A stretch of 64,000 nt of DNA. It comes from an uncultured Pirellula sp. (lineage in GTDB: Bacteria; Planctomycetota; Planctomycetia; Pirellulales; Pirellulaceae). Both the position numbers and the translations under genes were made by a program. Below the pieces are notes generated by a model that saw only the letters and a program-made list of their open reading frames with translations, ran no database searches and was not told the DNA's origin. The stretch spans positions 27,310 to 91,309 of the forward strand of contig CAITIE010000051.1 in the NCBI GenBank assembly GCA_903892355.1, written 5' to 3'. Of the stretch, positions 7,969-17,493 are shown one piece after another (position 1 is the stretch's first letter; the number at the start of each line of letters is the position of its first letter).

Positions 7969-10062
7969 CTACGCCTTGGCCATCGCAGCCAGTTGCTTCT
8001 TGCGTTCGGAGATGATGTCGTCTTGCAAGTTGCGTGGGACAGGAGCGTAACGAGCCAATTCCATCGCAAAGGTACCCTGGCCCTTCGTCATACTTCGGAG
8101 ATCCGTTGCATAACCGAAGGTGTTCGCCAGTGGAACTTCTGCGGTGATGTACGAAACACCATCCCGAGCGTCGGTATTGTTCACCAAGCCACGACGGGAA
8201 ATAATATCTCCCACCACGGATCCTTGGTCGTTCTCTGGACACTCGATATCGCACTTCATGATCGGTTCGAGGAGAAGCGGGTTCGATGCCCTTAAGGTTT
8301 CACGGAAGCAATCGCAAGCGGCGATATAGAACGCGCGTTCGCTCGAGTCCACATCGTGGTAGCTACCATCGTTGAGATCCATCTTGACACCAACCACAGG
8401 GAAGTCAGCCAAAGGCCCCTTGAGCATGGAGTCTCTGAAACCTTTTTCCACAGGTGGAATGAATTGCTTCGGAATCCGTCCACCGGTGACATGATCTTCG
8501 AACTCGAAGGTCTTTTCCCCTTCTGGGTCCATCGGCGAAAGCTTGCCCACAATATGGGCAAACTGACCAGAACCACCCGTTTGCTTCTTGTGCTTGTAGT
8601 TGAACTCTTGAGCGATACCTGGGGTTTCGCGGTAGCTAACCTTCGGTGCACCCACTTGGACTTCGACTTTGTACTCGCGACGCATACGTTCTACGTAGAT
8701 ATCTAGGTGCAATTCACCCATCCCGCAGATGATCGTCTCGCTCGTTTCCTCATCATTGTAGACTTGGAAGGTCGGATCCTCTTTGCGGAATCGGTTGAGA
8801 GCCTTGCTCATCTTGTCAGCATCCGCACGGCTGGCCGGCGTTACGGCGACTTTGATCACAGGTTCGGGCACGTACATGCTCTCGAGGGTGCAATAGTCCC
8901 GGTCGTTACTGTACGTTTCACCGCTCGCACAATCGATCCCCATGATGGCGACGATATCGCCCGCTTCTGCGGTATCGATTTCCTCCCGCTTATCCGCGTG
9001 CATGCGCACGATGCGGCTGAAGCGTTCTTTCTTGCTGGTCCTCTGATTGATGTACATTTCCCCTTTATTGATTTTACCTTGGTAAATTCGCATAAAGGTC
9101 AACTGGCCGAACGGATCCTCCACAATCTTGAATGCCATACCAACAAACGGAAGATTTGGATCGGGTTTCAACTCCATCTTGACCGACTCATCGCCAACCT
9201 TACGAGCCGAAATCGATCGCTCGAGGGGGCTTGGGAGGTAGCGGATGACGTTGTCGAGTAGGAGTTGCACACCTTTGTTCTTGTACGCAGATCCGCAGAA
9301 AACAGGGGTGATCCGACGCTGCTGGGTAGCGTCCTTGCAAACCTTGTAAACCAAATCATTTGGAACGGCTTCTTCGCTGAGCAGCAATTCCATCATCTCA
9401 TCGCTGTACATCGCAAGACCTTCGAGCATCTTTTGACGCATCTCGGCCGCCTTGTCGGTGTATGCAGCGGGAATGTCTTCTTCCCGAACGGTTTCCCCGT
9501 CCTTGCCGTCGAAGTAATACGCCTTCATCGTGACCAAATCGATCACACCTTCAAAGGTTTCGCCGGCTCCGATTGGAATCTGCATCATGATCGCGTCCGC
9601 GTTCAACTTGTCGCGAACTTGCTGAGCAACGCGATATGCATCCGCACCGGTGCGGTCCATTTTGTTCACGAATGCCAATCGAGGCACACCGTAACGACGC
9701 ATTTGGCGATCCACCGTCAACGACTGACTTTGAACGCCACCGACCGAGCACAACACCAGAACGGCCCCGTCGAGAACGCGGAGGGAACGCTCAACTTCGA
9801 TGGTAAAATCCACGTGACCCGGGGTGTCAATCAAATTGATGATATGGTCGTGCCACTGCAGTTGCGTAGCGGCACTGGTGATGGTGATCCCACGCTCCTT
9901 CTCGAGCTCCATGTAGTCCATCGTCGCGCCGTCGCCATTACCTTTGACTTCCTCAATCTTGTGGATCCGACCTGCGTAGAACAAAACACGTTCGCTGAGG
10001 GTGGTTTTGCCCGAGTCAATGTGTGCGCTGATACCGATGTTTCGTAGTTTGCTGAGGTCCAT
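7969..10062 (-). CDS. fusA: elongation factor G, mitochondrial-EF-G1-like (spd type)
   Basis: This ribosomal translocase GTPase is 697 residues from the ATG. G1 AHIDSGKT (13-20), the switch I region ERGITITSAATQ, DTPGHVDF and NKMDR are intact, followed by domains II-V. Several segments match mitochondrial EF-G1 rather than the E. coli protein as I remember them: KIEEVKGNGDGATMDYME, LRVLDGAVLVLCSVGGVQ, MMQIPIG and PVFCGSAYKNKGVQ. That fits the spdEFG1 group reported in spirochaetes, planctomycetes and delta-proteobacteria. A TTG six codons upstream (10080) has an AGG before it and could be the true start, while the ATG has GGAG only two bases away. No rpsL, rpsG or tufA is adjacent, so it is outside the classic str operon. 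Confidence 0.95.
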   Translation of the reverse strand: MDLSKLRNIGISAHIDSGKTTLSERVLFYAGRIHKIEEVKGNGDGATMDYMELEKERGITITSAATQLQWHDHIINLIDTPGHVDFTIEVERSLRVLDGAVLVLCSVGGVQSQSLTVDRQMRRYGVPRLAFVNKMDRTGADAYRVAQQVRDKLNADAIMMQIPIGAGETFEGVIDLVTMKAYYFDGKDGETVREEDIPAAYTDKAAEMRQKMLEGLAMYSDEMMELLLSEEAVPNDLVYKVCKDATQQRRITPVFCGSAYKNKGVQLLLDNVIRYLPSPLERSISARKVGDESVKMELKPDPNLPFVGMAFKIVEDPFGQLTFMRIYQGKINKGEMYINQRTSKKERFSRIVRMHADKREEIDTAEAGDIVAIMGIDCASGETYSNDRDYCTLESMYVPEPVIKVAVTPASRADADKMSKALNRFRKEDPTFQVYNDEETSETIICGMGELHLDIYVERMRREYKVEVQVGAPKVSYRETPGIAQEFNYKHKKQTGGSGQFAHIVGKLSPMDPEGEKTFEFEDHVTGGRIPKQFIPPVEKGFRDSMLKGPLADFPVVGVKMDLNDGSYHDVDSSERAFYIAACDCFRETLRASNPLLLEPIMKCDIECPENDQGSVVGDIISRRGLVNNTDARDGVSYITAEVPLANTFGYATDLRSMTKGQGTFAMELARYAPVPRNLQDDIISERKKQLAAMAKA

Positions 10063-10477
10063 AACTCCACTTATTACCAATGCGACCTCATCGCGGAGTG
10101 CTAATCACAGCCGCTCGAGATCTTCTCCCAAGAGGAAACCAAACCGCTGAAGTGAGCTGAGACCATCCTGTCCAAGCTCCATTTCCCAACGGAATCCGAA
10201 GATATATACCGCGAAAAGTGTACCTAGAACCCCCTTTTCGGAAAGGCCAAAAAGCGATCGCTTCAAAAACCGGCCACCCTACCATTGGGGCCCATGATCT
10301 GATTCGCGGGTCGCCCGCTCGGATTCTCCGAATCTTAACGGCTACAACGGGCCGAAAGGGAACGGATGGGCCTGTCGCGGGATTTGGTCTAGCCCCTCGC
10401 CATCCCGGAAACTAGCCTTGGACAAATCGGCCGATAGCACCGCCCTCTCAGGAAGCTCGAAAAAGCCAGGAAAAACC
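10063..10477. other. divergent intergenic region between EF-G and DedA genes
   Basis: About 415 bases hold the promoters of two divergent genes. On the minus strand, GGTATATATC near 10200-10210 could be a -10 box for the EF-G gene, but the upstream half is poor. A small hairpin (CCTTT-TCGG-AAAGG) lies near 10232-10246. No gene is supported. Confidence 0.35.
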
Positions 10478-11128
10478 ATGAGCCAACTCCTCGAATGGGT
10501 CCTACACCTGGACCGCCACCTCCGCGAACTGATGGAGTCTGTCGGGGCTGAGTGGTTGTATATGATCCTCTTTGCGATCATTTTCTGTGAAACAGGCTTG
10601 GTGATCCTTCCCTTCTTGCCCGGAGACTCCCTCCTCTTCGCCGTGGGTGCGTTGTGCGCCATCCCCAATAGCCCCCTCCAACTTTGGATCATGATCCCCC
10701 TGTTGACCGTGGCCGCGATCTTAGGGGATGCAATTAACTATTGGGTAGGCCACCAAGTCGGCCCACGGGTTTTCCGAAGCGACACATCGAACTGGTTCAA
10801 TCGGAATCATCTCCTCCGCGCGCAGTCGTTCTACGAGCGTTACGGCTCCAAAACCATCATCCTTGCCAGATTCATCCCCATCGTTCGAACCTTCGCACCG
10901 TTCGTGGCGGGGATTGGCAACATGAACTTCTTGAAATTCTGGCTGTACAACATCCTCGGTGGAGTCGTTTGGGTTACTCTCTTCCTGGTCGCCGGATACT
11001 GGATGGGGACTTGGGAAGTGATTCAAAAGAATTTTTTCCTGGTCACTATCGGGATCATTCTCGTCAGCGTTATCCCGATCGCCATCGAATGGCTTCAGTC
11101 ACGAAGATCTCGAACCCCTCACGCGTGA
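10478..11128 (+). CDS. DedA family membrane protein
   Basis: The 216-residue protein has several hydrophobic segments and the DedA/SNARE-associated signatures: an early FCETGLVILPFLPGDSLLF, then GDAINYWVGHQVG, FYERYGSKTIILARFIPIVR and FAPFVAGIGNM. DedA proteins of the inner membrane are linked to phospholipid or undecaprenyl-phosphate flipping and proton-dependent envelope functions. I chose the ATG at 10478 because it has AGG seven bases upstream and gives the usual length; the frame stays open for 20 codons before it. It stands alone on the plus strand, upstream of a nuclease gene with a 106-base gap. Confidence 0.9.
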   Translation: MSQLLEWVLHLDRHLRELMESVGAEWLYMILFAIIFCETGLVILPFLPGDSLLFAVGALCAIPNSPLQLWIMIPLLTVAAILGDAINYWVGHQVGPRVFRSDTSNWFNRNHLLRAQSFYERYGSKTIILARFIPIVRTFAPFVAGIGNMNFLKFWLYNILGGVVWVTLFLVAGYWMGTWEVIQKNFFLVTIGIILVSVIPIAIEWLQSRRSRTPHA

Positions 11129-11195
11129 TCGCCGGCTGCCTACAAACCTGTAATACTGACTACAATAGGGGAATCATCACACTAGTCCTTCCCTC

Positions 11196-11220
11196 GGGGC
11201 CCTCTTTCCTCGGGCCCTTT
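11196..11220 (+). terminator. possible weak terminator after DedA gene
   Basis: A GGGCCC stem pairs with a second GGGCCC nine bases on and is followed by TTT then mixed pyrimidines. The stem is short and the T run is poor, so this is a tentative call. Confidence 0.3.
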
Positions 11221-11234
11221 CCTCGGAATCAAAT

Positions 11235-12659
11235 ATGCATATTTCGCATCATGGTGCGCAGGATGGAGTTACCGGTTCGTGCCACCAACTCCATTTTTCG
11301 GAAACGAATTCGGTGCTCATCGACTGCGGCTCGTTCCAAGGCCGGGATGCACGACTCCATCCGGACCCAAGGATCGAGTTCCCGCTCGACAGCATCGACG
11401 CACTGGTCTTAACCCATGTGCACATCGATCACATCGGCAGGCTTCCGTACCTCCTTGAAGCGGGATTCAACAAACCGATCTATTGCACGCCTCCAACCGC
11501 GCGATTTTTGCCGATCATGCTCGAGGACGCAATTCGGCTCGGCATCACACGCAACAAAAAAGTCATTGCCGAAGTCATCAAAGAAATCAAGGAACTGATC
11601 GAGCCGGTTCCGTATGGCAAATGGCAATCGCTAAAGCACAACGCCCAATTCCGTTTCTTTCCCGCGGGTCACATCCTGGGCTCCGCGTACGTGGAGTTCG
11701 ATCATGGAGACGAACGCTACGTCTTCAGCGGCGATCTTGGCTCTCGTTGCACCCCGATCCTCAATCCTCCACAAAGCCCCGAACGGGCCGATGTCCTGGT
11801 CCTTGAGAGCACCTATGGCGATCGGCTGCACGAAGGCCGAGAAACTCGCGTCGGACGATTAGAAGCCATCCTCTGCGAAACACTTGAGAATCGCGGCGTC
11901 ACGCTAATACCCGCCTTCAGCTTGGGACGGACTCAGGAAATCCTTTTTGAACTCAATCAAATCATCGAAGATATTGGACGCAAATCCTCCTGCGACATGC
12001 TTAAAGGAATCGATATCGTTATCGATTCCCCGATGGCCATCAAGCTTACCGAAATCTATGAACAAATGAGCGTCTACTGGAGCGAAGAAGCTCGTGAGGT
12101 CCTCACTGTCGACAATCAACCCTTCGTATTCAGCAACCTTATTGAGATCGATCAAGGTGGCGAGTCGCGAGGAACCATCGAGTATTTAAAACGATCGGGA
12201 AAACCCGCTATCGTAATCGCAGGTAGCGGTATGTGCACCGGCGGTCGGATCATGGATTACCTTCGAGCCTTCATCGGCCGTCCCAATACCGATATCGTCT
12301 TTGTCGGCTACCAAGCCGCTGGGACCACCGGACGCTACATCCAGGATTGCCAAGAAGGGAAATGCAGCGTGAAAATCGACCATCAAGAGTACCACGTTCG
12401 CGCTAAGACCCACACCCTTTCCGGTTATTCGGCCCACGCCGATCAAGCGGATCTGATCAAGTTCGTACAAGGGATTCCGAACAAGCCACGAGAAATCCGC
12501 CTCGTGCACGGCGAGGATCAAGCCAAAGCGGTCCTCGCTGAAAAACTCAAAGCTCTAGGCCACACCGTGAATGCATCTGTATCCGGTAGAACCTTAGAAC
12601 TCCCCCCGGGATTCGACCCGAAACATCCCGACACCTCGAAGTCCTCGCAATCCGAATAG
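11235..12659 (+). CDS. MBL-fold beta-CASP RNA nuclease (YSH1/CPSF73-like)
   Basis: This 474-residue protein carries the metallo-beta-lactamase motif THVHIDHIG (H61, H63, D65, H66), then FSGDLGS and a beta-CASP domain (LESTYGDRLHE, PAFSLGRTQE). It ends with GSGMCTGGR, the motif-C-like GYSAHADQADLI and VHGEDQAKA. These proteins cut or trim RNA using two zinc ions. The length and motif order match the prokaryotic RNA-specific exonuclease/endonuclease group rather than RNase J, which is longer. It is cytoplasmic, with no signal peptide. It lies upstream of the UvrA gene with a 159-base gap, so co-transcription is possible but not shown. Confidence 0.9.
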   Translation: MHISHHGAQDGVTGSCHQLHFSETNSVLIDCGSFQGRDARLHPDPRIEFPLDSIDALVLTHVHIDHIGRLPYLLEAGFNKPIYCTPPTARFLPIMLEDAIRLGITRNKKVIAEVIKEIKELIEPVPYGKWQSLKHNAQFRFFPAGHILGSAYVEFDHGDERYVFSGDLGSRCTPILNPPQSPERADVLVLESTYGDRLHEGRETRVGRLEAILCETLENRGVTLIPAFSLGRTQEILFELNQIIEDIGRKSSCDMLKGIDIVIDSPMAIKLTEIYEQMSVYWSEEAREVLTVDNQPFVFSNLIEIDQGGESRGTIEYLKRSGKPAIVIAGSGMCTGGRIMDYLRAFIGRPNTDIVFVGYQAAGTTGRYIQDCQEGKCSVKIDHQEYHVRAKTHTLSGYSAHADQADLIKFVQGIPNKPREIRLVHGEDQAKAVLAEKLKALGHTVNASVSGRTLELPPGFDPKHPDTSKSSQSE

Positions 12660-12729
12660 CATGAATGCGACAGCGTTACCCCGTGAAGGTACTGCGGTCA
12701 TAAGCAACTGCAAATTGCCAAGGAATACC

Positions 12730-12761
12730 AGAGTTGGGAAACGGCAGAGTTGGGAAACGGC
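12730..12761. repeat. 16-bp perfect tandem duplication
   Basis: The unit agagttgggaaacggc occurs twice without spacer between the nuclease and UvrA genes, about 60-90 bases upstream of the UvrA start. Copies are identical, so the duplication looks recent or maintained. Confidence 0.88.
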
Positions 12762-12818
12762 AGAATCCTTTCACGATTTGCAGGCTACATCACTCGCGAC
12801 ATCAACGGCTAAATCAAC

Positions 12819-15380
12819 ATGGACGGTAGAAATGGCTCGTGCATCGAGATCCGCGGCGCGAAGACGCATAATCTCAAGAGCATCAATTTAGACATTCCAC
12901 ATGGCAAATTGACGGTGCTTACCGGCGTAAGCGGAAGCGGAAAAAGCTCTCTCGCGTTCGATACCCTCTTCGCTGAAGGCCAGCGTCAATACCTTCAAAG
13001 CCTCTCGAGCTTCACTCGTCAATTCGTGGACCAATTGGAACCCCCTAACGTCGATTCGATCCGCGGACTGCAACCCTCCCTGTGCATCGACCAAAATCAA
13101 GGCATATCCAGTCCAAGAAGCACGGTGGGGACGATCACGGAGATCCATGACTTCCTACGTCTGCTGATGGCGCGCGTGGCAACTCCTGCATGCCATTCCT
13201 GCGGAAATCCCATCGATCGCCAGCCTCCAACCACCATCATCGAGTCGATTGCGATCCTGCCCGAAGGCTCCAAAATCACCATCATGGCTCCGATGGTCCT
13301 GAGCCGAAAAGGTGGACATCTCGATGTGTTTGAAAAGATCACCAAATCGGGTTTACTCCGCGCGCAAGTAGACGGCGAATTTGTAGACCTCGAATCTCCC
13401 CCCATCCTTTCACCTCGCAAAGAACATTCGATCGCGGCAGTTGTTGATCGCCTGGTCCAAAAAACCGAGAACACGGAACGCATCCATGCGGCTGTCCACG
13501 CAGCTCTCCGTCTCAGCAATGGACTTCTCTCGCTCCACTTCCAACCCCCGAAACCAACCGAGACGCAACCTCGACCCTCGAATTTATCGCGCACTCGGGA
13601 ACCCAAGAATCAGCTGACCGAGTTCGATCAATTGTTCTCAACGCGATTCGCTTGTGTCGCATGCGGCATCAGCCTTCCCGAAATCGAACCCCGCACCTTC
13701 AGTTTCAATAGTCCCTATGGTGCTTGCCCAACCTGCGAAGGCTTTGGAGAAATCGGCGATGAAACCAAGAAACCTTGCCCATCATGCCACGGCGATCGCT
13801 TGCGCCCAGAGTCGCTTGCGATCCGCTTGTCCAACAAATCGATCGCAGACATTTCAAAGCTACCGATCTCGGACCTGAGAGAATGGCTTGCGAGCATCCA
13901 ATTCGAGCGTACAAAACAACCGATCGCAGAACCGATCCTTAAAGAAATACAACCCCGACTCGACTACCTCTCCAAGGTGGGGCTCGGGTATTTGACGCTG
14001 GACCGCAAAGGTGATTCGCTCAGCGGAGGTGAACTGCAACGCGTTCGATTGGCAACCAGCGTGGGTACCGGATTGATCGGCGTTTGCTACGTCCTCGATG
14101 AACCGTCGATCGGTCTGCACCCTCGCGATACGCAACGACTGATCGAAATCCTGCGATCGCTTCAAAAACGAGGAAATACGATCGTGGTTGTCGAACACGA
14201 CGAGGCGATCATGAAAGCCGCTGACCTATTGGTCGATATCGGACCCGGCGCCGGAGTTCATGGCGGCGAAATCATCGCGTGTGGCACCCCCAAAAACATT
14301 TCTCGCGTCGCCGAGTCGATCACGGGACAGTACCTTCAGGGTACCCAAAAAACTCATGCCGCGCGAGAACGCCCCGTGGAAGACGACACCCCAAAACTGA
14401 AACTCTCAGGTGTCACCAAAAACAATCTTCGGAATGTCAGCGTCGAATTCCCCTTAGGTCGACTCGTAGGAATTACCGGTGTCAGCGGAAGCGGCAAAAG
14501 CACCCTCATCCATGACTCTCTCGTCGCTGCCATCCAATCGTCCCTCTCAGGCACCAACCTGACCACCACGCATTGGAAGCGATTCACCGGTGCAGACCAA
14601 ATCGATCGACTTATCGAGATCGACCAATCCCCCATCGGACGCTCGCCGCGCAGTGTACCTGCCACTTACTGCGGCCTTTGGGATGACATCCGTAAAATTT
14701 ATGCATCCACCCGAGATGCAAAGCAACGCGGCTTCAACGCCGTCCGATTTAGCTTCAACTCAGGAAACGGTCGCTGCGACGCATGCGCTGGTCAAGGTCG
14801 ACAAAAACTCGAGATGAGCTTCCTCGAGGACGTCGATATCCCATGTCCAGAGTGCGTCGGGAAGCGATTTAATCGCCAAACGCTGGCCGTTCACTTCAAA
14901 GGAAAATCCATCGCCGATGTCCTCGAAATGACCGTCGATGAAGCCGTCGACTTTTTCGAGAATATGGATTCCCTCAAACGCTCGTTGCAACGATTGCAAG
15001 ACGTGGGCTTAGGCTACATCACGCTGGGACAACGATCCACAACGCTCAGCGGCGGTGAAGCACAAAGATTGAAGCTAGCCAACGAACTCACCAGGACCGC
15101 CACCGGCAAGACCCTCTACGTCCTCGACGAGCCCACCACCGGACTCCATCTGTCCGACGTCGCTCAATTGATCCAAGTCCTCCAGGGGTTAGTCGATCGC
15201 GGTAATTCGGTCCTGGTGATCGAACATCATATGGACCTCATCCAAAGTTGCGATTGGGTGATCGACCTGGGACCCGAAGGGGGCAACCAAGGTGGCAAGA
15301 TCCTTGCGGTCGGTACCCCCGCAATGCTAGCGAAACTCGACACTCCCACGGGCATTGCACTTTGCGAGGTCATGGCCTGA
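12819..15380 (+). CDS. UvrA-family excinuclease ATPase, shorter than usual
   Basis: This 853-residue ABC ATPase has UvrA architecture: Walker A GVSGSGKSS at 36-44, the CxxC pairs CHSC near 125, CVAC and CPTC/CPSC near 285-325, signature LSGGELQRVRLA and Walker B YVLDEPSIGLHP. A second half follows with GVSGSGKST, CDAC and CPEC zinc ligands, LSGGEAQRLKLA and YVLDEPTTGLH. UvrA detects bulky DNA damage and loads UvrB. Canonical UvrA has about 940 residues; the missing length seems to fall in the first half. It may therefore be a second, UvrA2-like paralog, so I give no gene symbol. The stop codon overlaps the recO start by one base. Confidence 0.9.
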   Translation: MDGRNGSCIEIRGAKTHNLKSINLDIPHGKLTVLTGVSGSGKSSLAFDTLFAEGQRQYLQSLSSFTRQFVDQLEPPNVDSIRGLQPSLCIDQNQGISSPRSTVGTITEIHDFLRLLMARVATPACHSCGNPIDRQPPTTIIESIAILPEGSKITIMAPMVLSRKGGHLDVFEKITKSGLLRAQVDGEFVDLESPPILSPRKEHSIAAVVDRLVQKTENTERIHAAVHAALRLSNGLLSLHFQPPKPTETQPRPSNLSRTREPKNQLTEFDQLFSTRFACVACGISLPEIEPRTFSFNSPYGACPTCEGFGEIGDETKKPCPSCHGDRLRPESLAIRLSNKSIADISKLPISDLREWLASIQFERTKQPIAEPILKEIQPRLDYLSKVGLGYLTLDRKGDSLSGGELQRVRLATSVGTGLIGVCYVLDEPSIGLHPRDTQRLIEILRSLQKRGNTIVVVEHDEAIMKAADLLVDIGPGAGVHGGEIIACGTPKNISRVAESITGQYLQGTQKTHAARERPVEDDTPKLKLSGVTKNNLRNVSVEFPLGRLVGITGVSGSGKSTLIHDSLVAAIQSSLSGTNLTTTHWKRFTGADQIDRLIEIDQSPIGRSPRSVPATYCGLWDDIRKIYASTRDAKQRGFNAVRFSFNSGNGRCDACAGQGRQKLEMSFLEDVDIPCPECVGKRFNRQTLAVHFKGKSIADVLEMTVDEAVDFFENMDSLKRSLQRLQDVGLGYITLGQRSTTLSGGEAQRLKLANELTRTATGKTLYVLDEPTTGLHLSDVAQLIQVLQGLVDRGNSVLVIEHHMDLIQSCDWVIDLGPEGGNQGGKILAVGTPAMLAKLDTPTGIALCEVMA

Positions 15381-16135
15381 TGTCGCTGGAGAAAACCGAA
15401 GCCATCGTGCTCCGCGCTGTCGAATGGAGCGAAACCAGTCTCGTGGTCACTTTGTTCACAGAAGATTTTGGCAAGGTGTCTGCAATTGCAAAAGGGGCGA
15501 GGCGTCTCAAGAGCCCCTTCGAATCTGCTCTTGACCTCCTGTCGTTGTCGTCCGTAGTGTTCATCGCTAAGAGTGGCGACTCCCTCGACTTGCTGACCGA
15601 AGCGAAACTTCAACGAAGATTTCGTTCGTCCCAAATCGGGTTATTGCCCCTCTACTGCGGATACTACGCCGCCGAGTTCGTTCAAACGATGACGGAGAAC
15701 CATCAACCCATCCCGGGCTTGTTGGAATTGCTCTTGAAAACGATCGAAGACCTCGACGAGCGAAAGGATCCCGCAAGTGTCACACTGCGTTTCGAACTTC
15801 ATGCGCTGCAAAAACTGGGGCTCTTACCGAGCTTCGAGGTTTGCGTCGGATGCGGTGAATCGATCGACACGACGAGTCCGACCGTTGCACTGAGTGCATC
15901 GGGAGGAGGTGTTGCTTGCCGTCGATGTTCACCCGCGCAACGCAATGTACTACGGATCGAAACCAACACCTTACAGGTCCTGCGGGAGGTGTCCGAGTGC
16001 AATCCCATCCAGGAATTAAAGATTGTGACTTCCAAGTCACGGGGCGAGGTACGCTTCGTGATGGAGCACGTTATTGGGCATGTTACAGAACGTCGATTGC
16101 GACTCATCGATTACCTAGAGGAGCTGAAGCGTTGA
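15380..16135 (+). CDS. recO: DNA repair protein RecO
   Basis: The 251-residue protein starts MSLEKTEAIVLRAVEWSET, the typical RecO OB-fold opening, and includes LVVTLFTEDFGKVSAIAKGARR. A zinc finger is formed by C155, C158, C180 and C183 (CVGCG and CRRC). RecO brings RecA to SSB-coated single-stranded DNA with RecR. The start ATG overlaps the stop of the UvrA gene (TGATG), which fixes the start and suggests translational coupling of two repair genes. Confidence 0.93.
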   Translation: MSLEKTEAIVLRAVEWSETSLVVTLFTEDFGKVSAIAKGARRLKSPFESALDLLSLSSVVFIAKSGDSLDLLTEAKLQRRFRSSQIGLLPLYCGYYAAEFVQTMTENHQPIPGLLELLLKTIEDLDERKDPASVTLRFELHALQKLGLLPSFEVCVGCGESIDTTSPTVALSASGGGVACRRCSPAQRNVLRIETNTLQVLREVSECNPIQELKIVTSKSRGEVRFVMEHVIGHVTERRLRLIDYLEELKR

Positions 16136-16194
16136 ACCAGCAGAGCAGCGATTCAAGCAGCGCAAGGGTTACTTCCTCCCTAACGAATTGCACC

Positions 16195-17493
16195 ATGCGT
16201 TCCTGGCTCCCAGCGATCTTCCTGACGTCGCTCCTGCCAATTCTCCCAGGCTGCGCGAGCTTGAATCCATGGAAAGACGAAGAGTACGCTCGCGCGAAAA
16301 ACGCTATCGAGGGTTACGAAGACACTGAAGGAAATTGGGTTCGCCCCGAAGGCATCTCAGCGGATAAACGTCGCAACAGCGACCTTCCAAAATTCCTTCA
16401 AAAGATTCCAGGCGTGGGCGCTCGCCCAGTGAACAAGGAATTAGCCCGCAGTAAATACCGAGAAGCTGACGAGATTTTTCGGAAAGCAACAGCCACGAGC
16501 GACGAAACCGAGCGACGAAAACTGTTTCGCAGCGCGGGGAAAAAATACATCGATGCCGGCAAGGACTGGGTGAGCAGCGCCCTCGAACAAGACGCCTATT
16601 TCATGGCCGCCGAAAGCTCCTATTTCGCGGAAGACTATCCCAAGGCCGAAGACTATTACCTCAAACTGCTCAAAGAGTACCCTCGCACTCGCTATCAAGA
16701 CCGAGTCGACCAGCGGCGCAGCGCGATCGGGCATTACTGGCTTCAGTTTCCAGACAAATTCTACAACGTCAACCTTACGGACAATAAAAAGCCTTTGAAC
16801 GACACCCAGAACCACGGCAAACGGGTGATGGATAAAATCAGGCTCGACAGTCCAACCAGCTCCATCGCTGATGATGTCACCATGGAGATCGCGAATACCG
16901 AGTTCCAACGGGAGAACTGGAACGAAGCCCTCGACGCGTACCGTGACTTGATCCAACAGTACCCCGATAGCCCTCACCAATTCGACGCGCACTTCCTCGG
17001 TGTGAAAGCCGCGTTGCTGGCCTACCAAGGCCCACAGTACGCTGCGGAACCGCTCGACCATGCCGATAGCATGCTCAAGAAGATTGGCAAGCTCTTCCCG
17101 ACACAAGCCCAAGAGCATCAGGACAAAATCCGAGAAGCCATGGCAGAGGTGAAATATCGTAAAGCAGAGCGGTTGTTCGAAGAAGCTCAATACCGTGCCA
17201 ACAAGCAGGAATACGGCGCCGCGCAGATCTACTGCGAACGGATATTGGCGGATTACGAGGACACCCCCTTCGGAGACAAAGCGAAACAGATTCTCGGAAA
17301 GGCAGACGGAAAACCAGCGGTACCAACTCCGTACCTCCACTTCATGACCAAAGCCTTCCCGACTCGAGACAAGATCACTCCACTGTTGAAACCCACCGAG
17401 AGCGAAGCCAATATGGACAACATCGTCCGGCAAGGGGACCGAAACAAGCCCACTGTGCATAACGCCAGCTCGGACAATTCCGTCAAGCGATGA
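16195..17493 (+). CDS. BamD-like TPR outer-membrane lipoprotein
   Basis: The 432-residue protein begins with a lipoprotein signal ending in LPGC at residues 17-20, so Cys20 would be lipidated. Helical repeats follow; the segments KAEDYYLKLLKEYPRTRYQD and NEALDAYRDLIQQYPDSPHQ, and a third near YGAAQIYCERILADYEDTPF, resemble the TPRs of BamD/YfiO, which supports beta-barrel assembly in the outer membrane. It is longer than E. coli BamD (about 245 residues) and has an N-terminal insert. The frame extends upstream into recO, but the ATG at 16195 gives a clean signal peptide. Its stop overlaps the LptE start by four bases. Assignment as true BamD is inferred from motif and context. Confidence 0.75.
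   Translation: MRSWLPAIFLTSLLPILPGCASLNPWKDEEYARAKNAIEGYEDTEGNWVRPEGISADKRRNSDLPKFLQKIPGVGARPVNKELARSKYREADEIFRKATATSDETERRKLFRSAGKKYIDAGKDWVSSALEQDAYFMAAESSYFAEDYPKAEDYYLKLLKEYPRTRYQDRVDQRRSAIGHYWLQFPDKFYNVNLTDNKKPLNDTQNHGKRVMDKIRLDSPTSSIADDVTMEIANTEFQRENWNEALDAYRDLIQQYPDSPHQFDAHFLGVKAALLAYQGPQYAAEPLDHADSMLKKIGKLFPTQAQEHQDKIREAMAEVKYRKAERLFEEAQYRANKQEYGAAQIYCERILADYEDTPFGDKAKQILGKADGKPAVPTPYLHFMTKAFPTRDKITPLLKPTESEANMDNIVRQGDRNKPTVHNASSDNSVKR

Noticed and set aside
9265..10047. Long plus-strand frame antisense to the EF-G gene
   Set aside because: It is the mirror of a certain gene in the opposite strand and has no recognisable domain.
16441..17460. 339-residue minus-strand frame
   Set aside because: It lies opposite the BamD-like gene, which has a clean signal and TPRs; the antisense product looks like codon-bias shadow.
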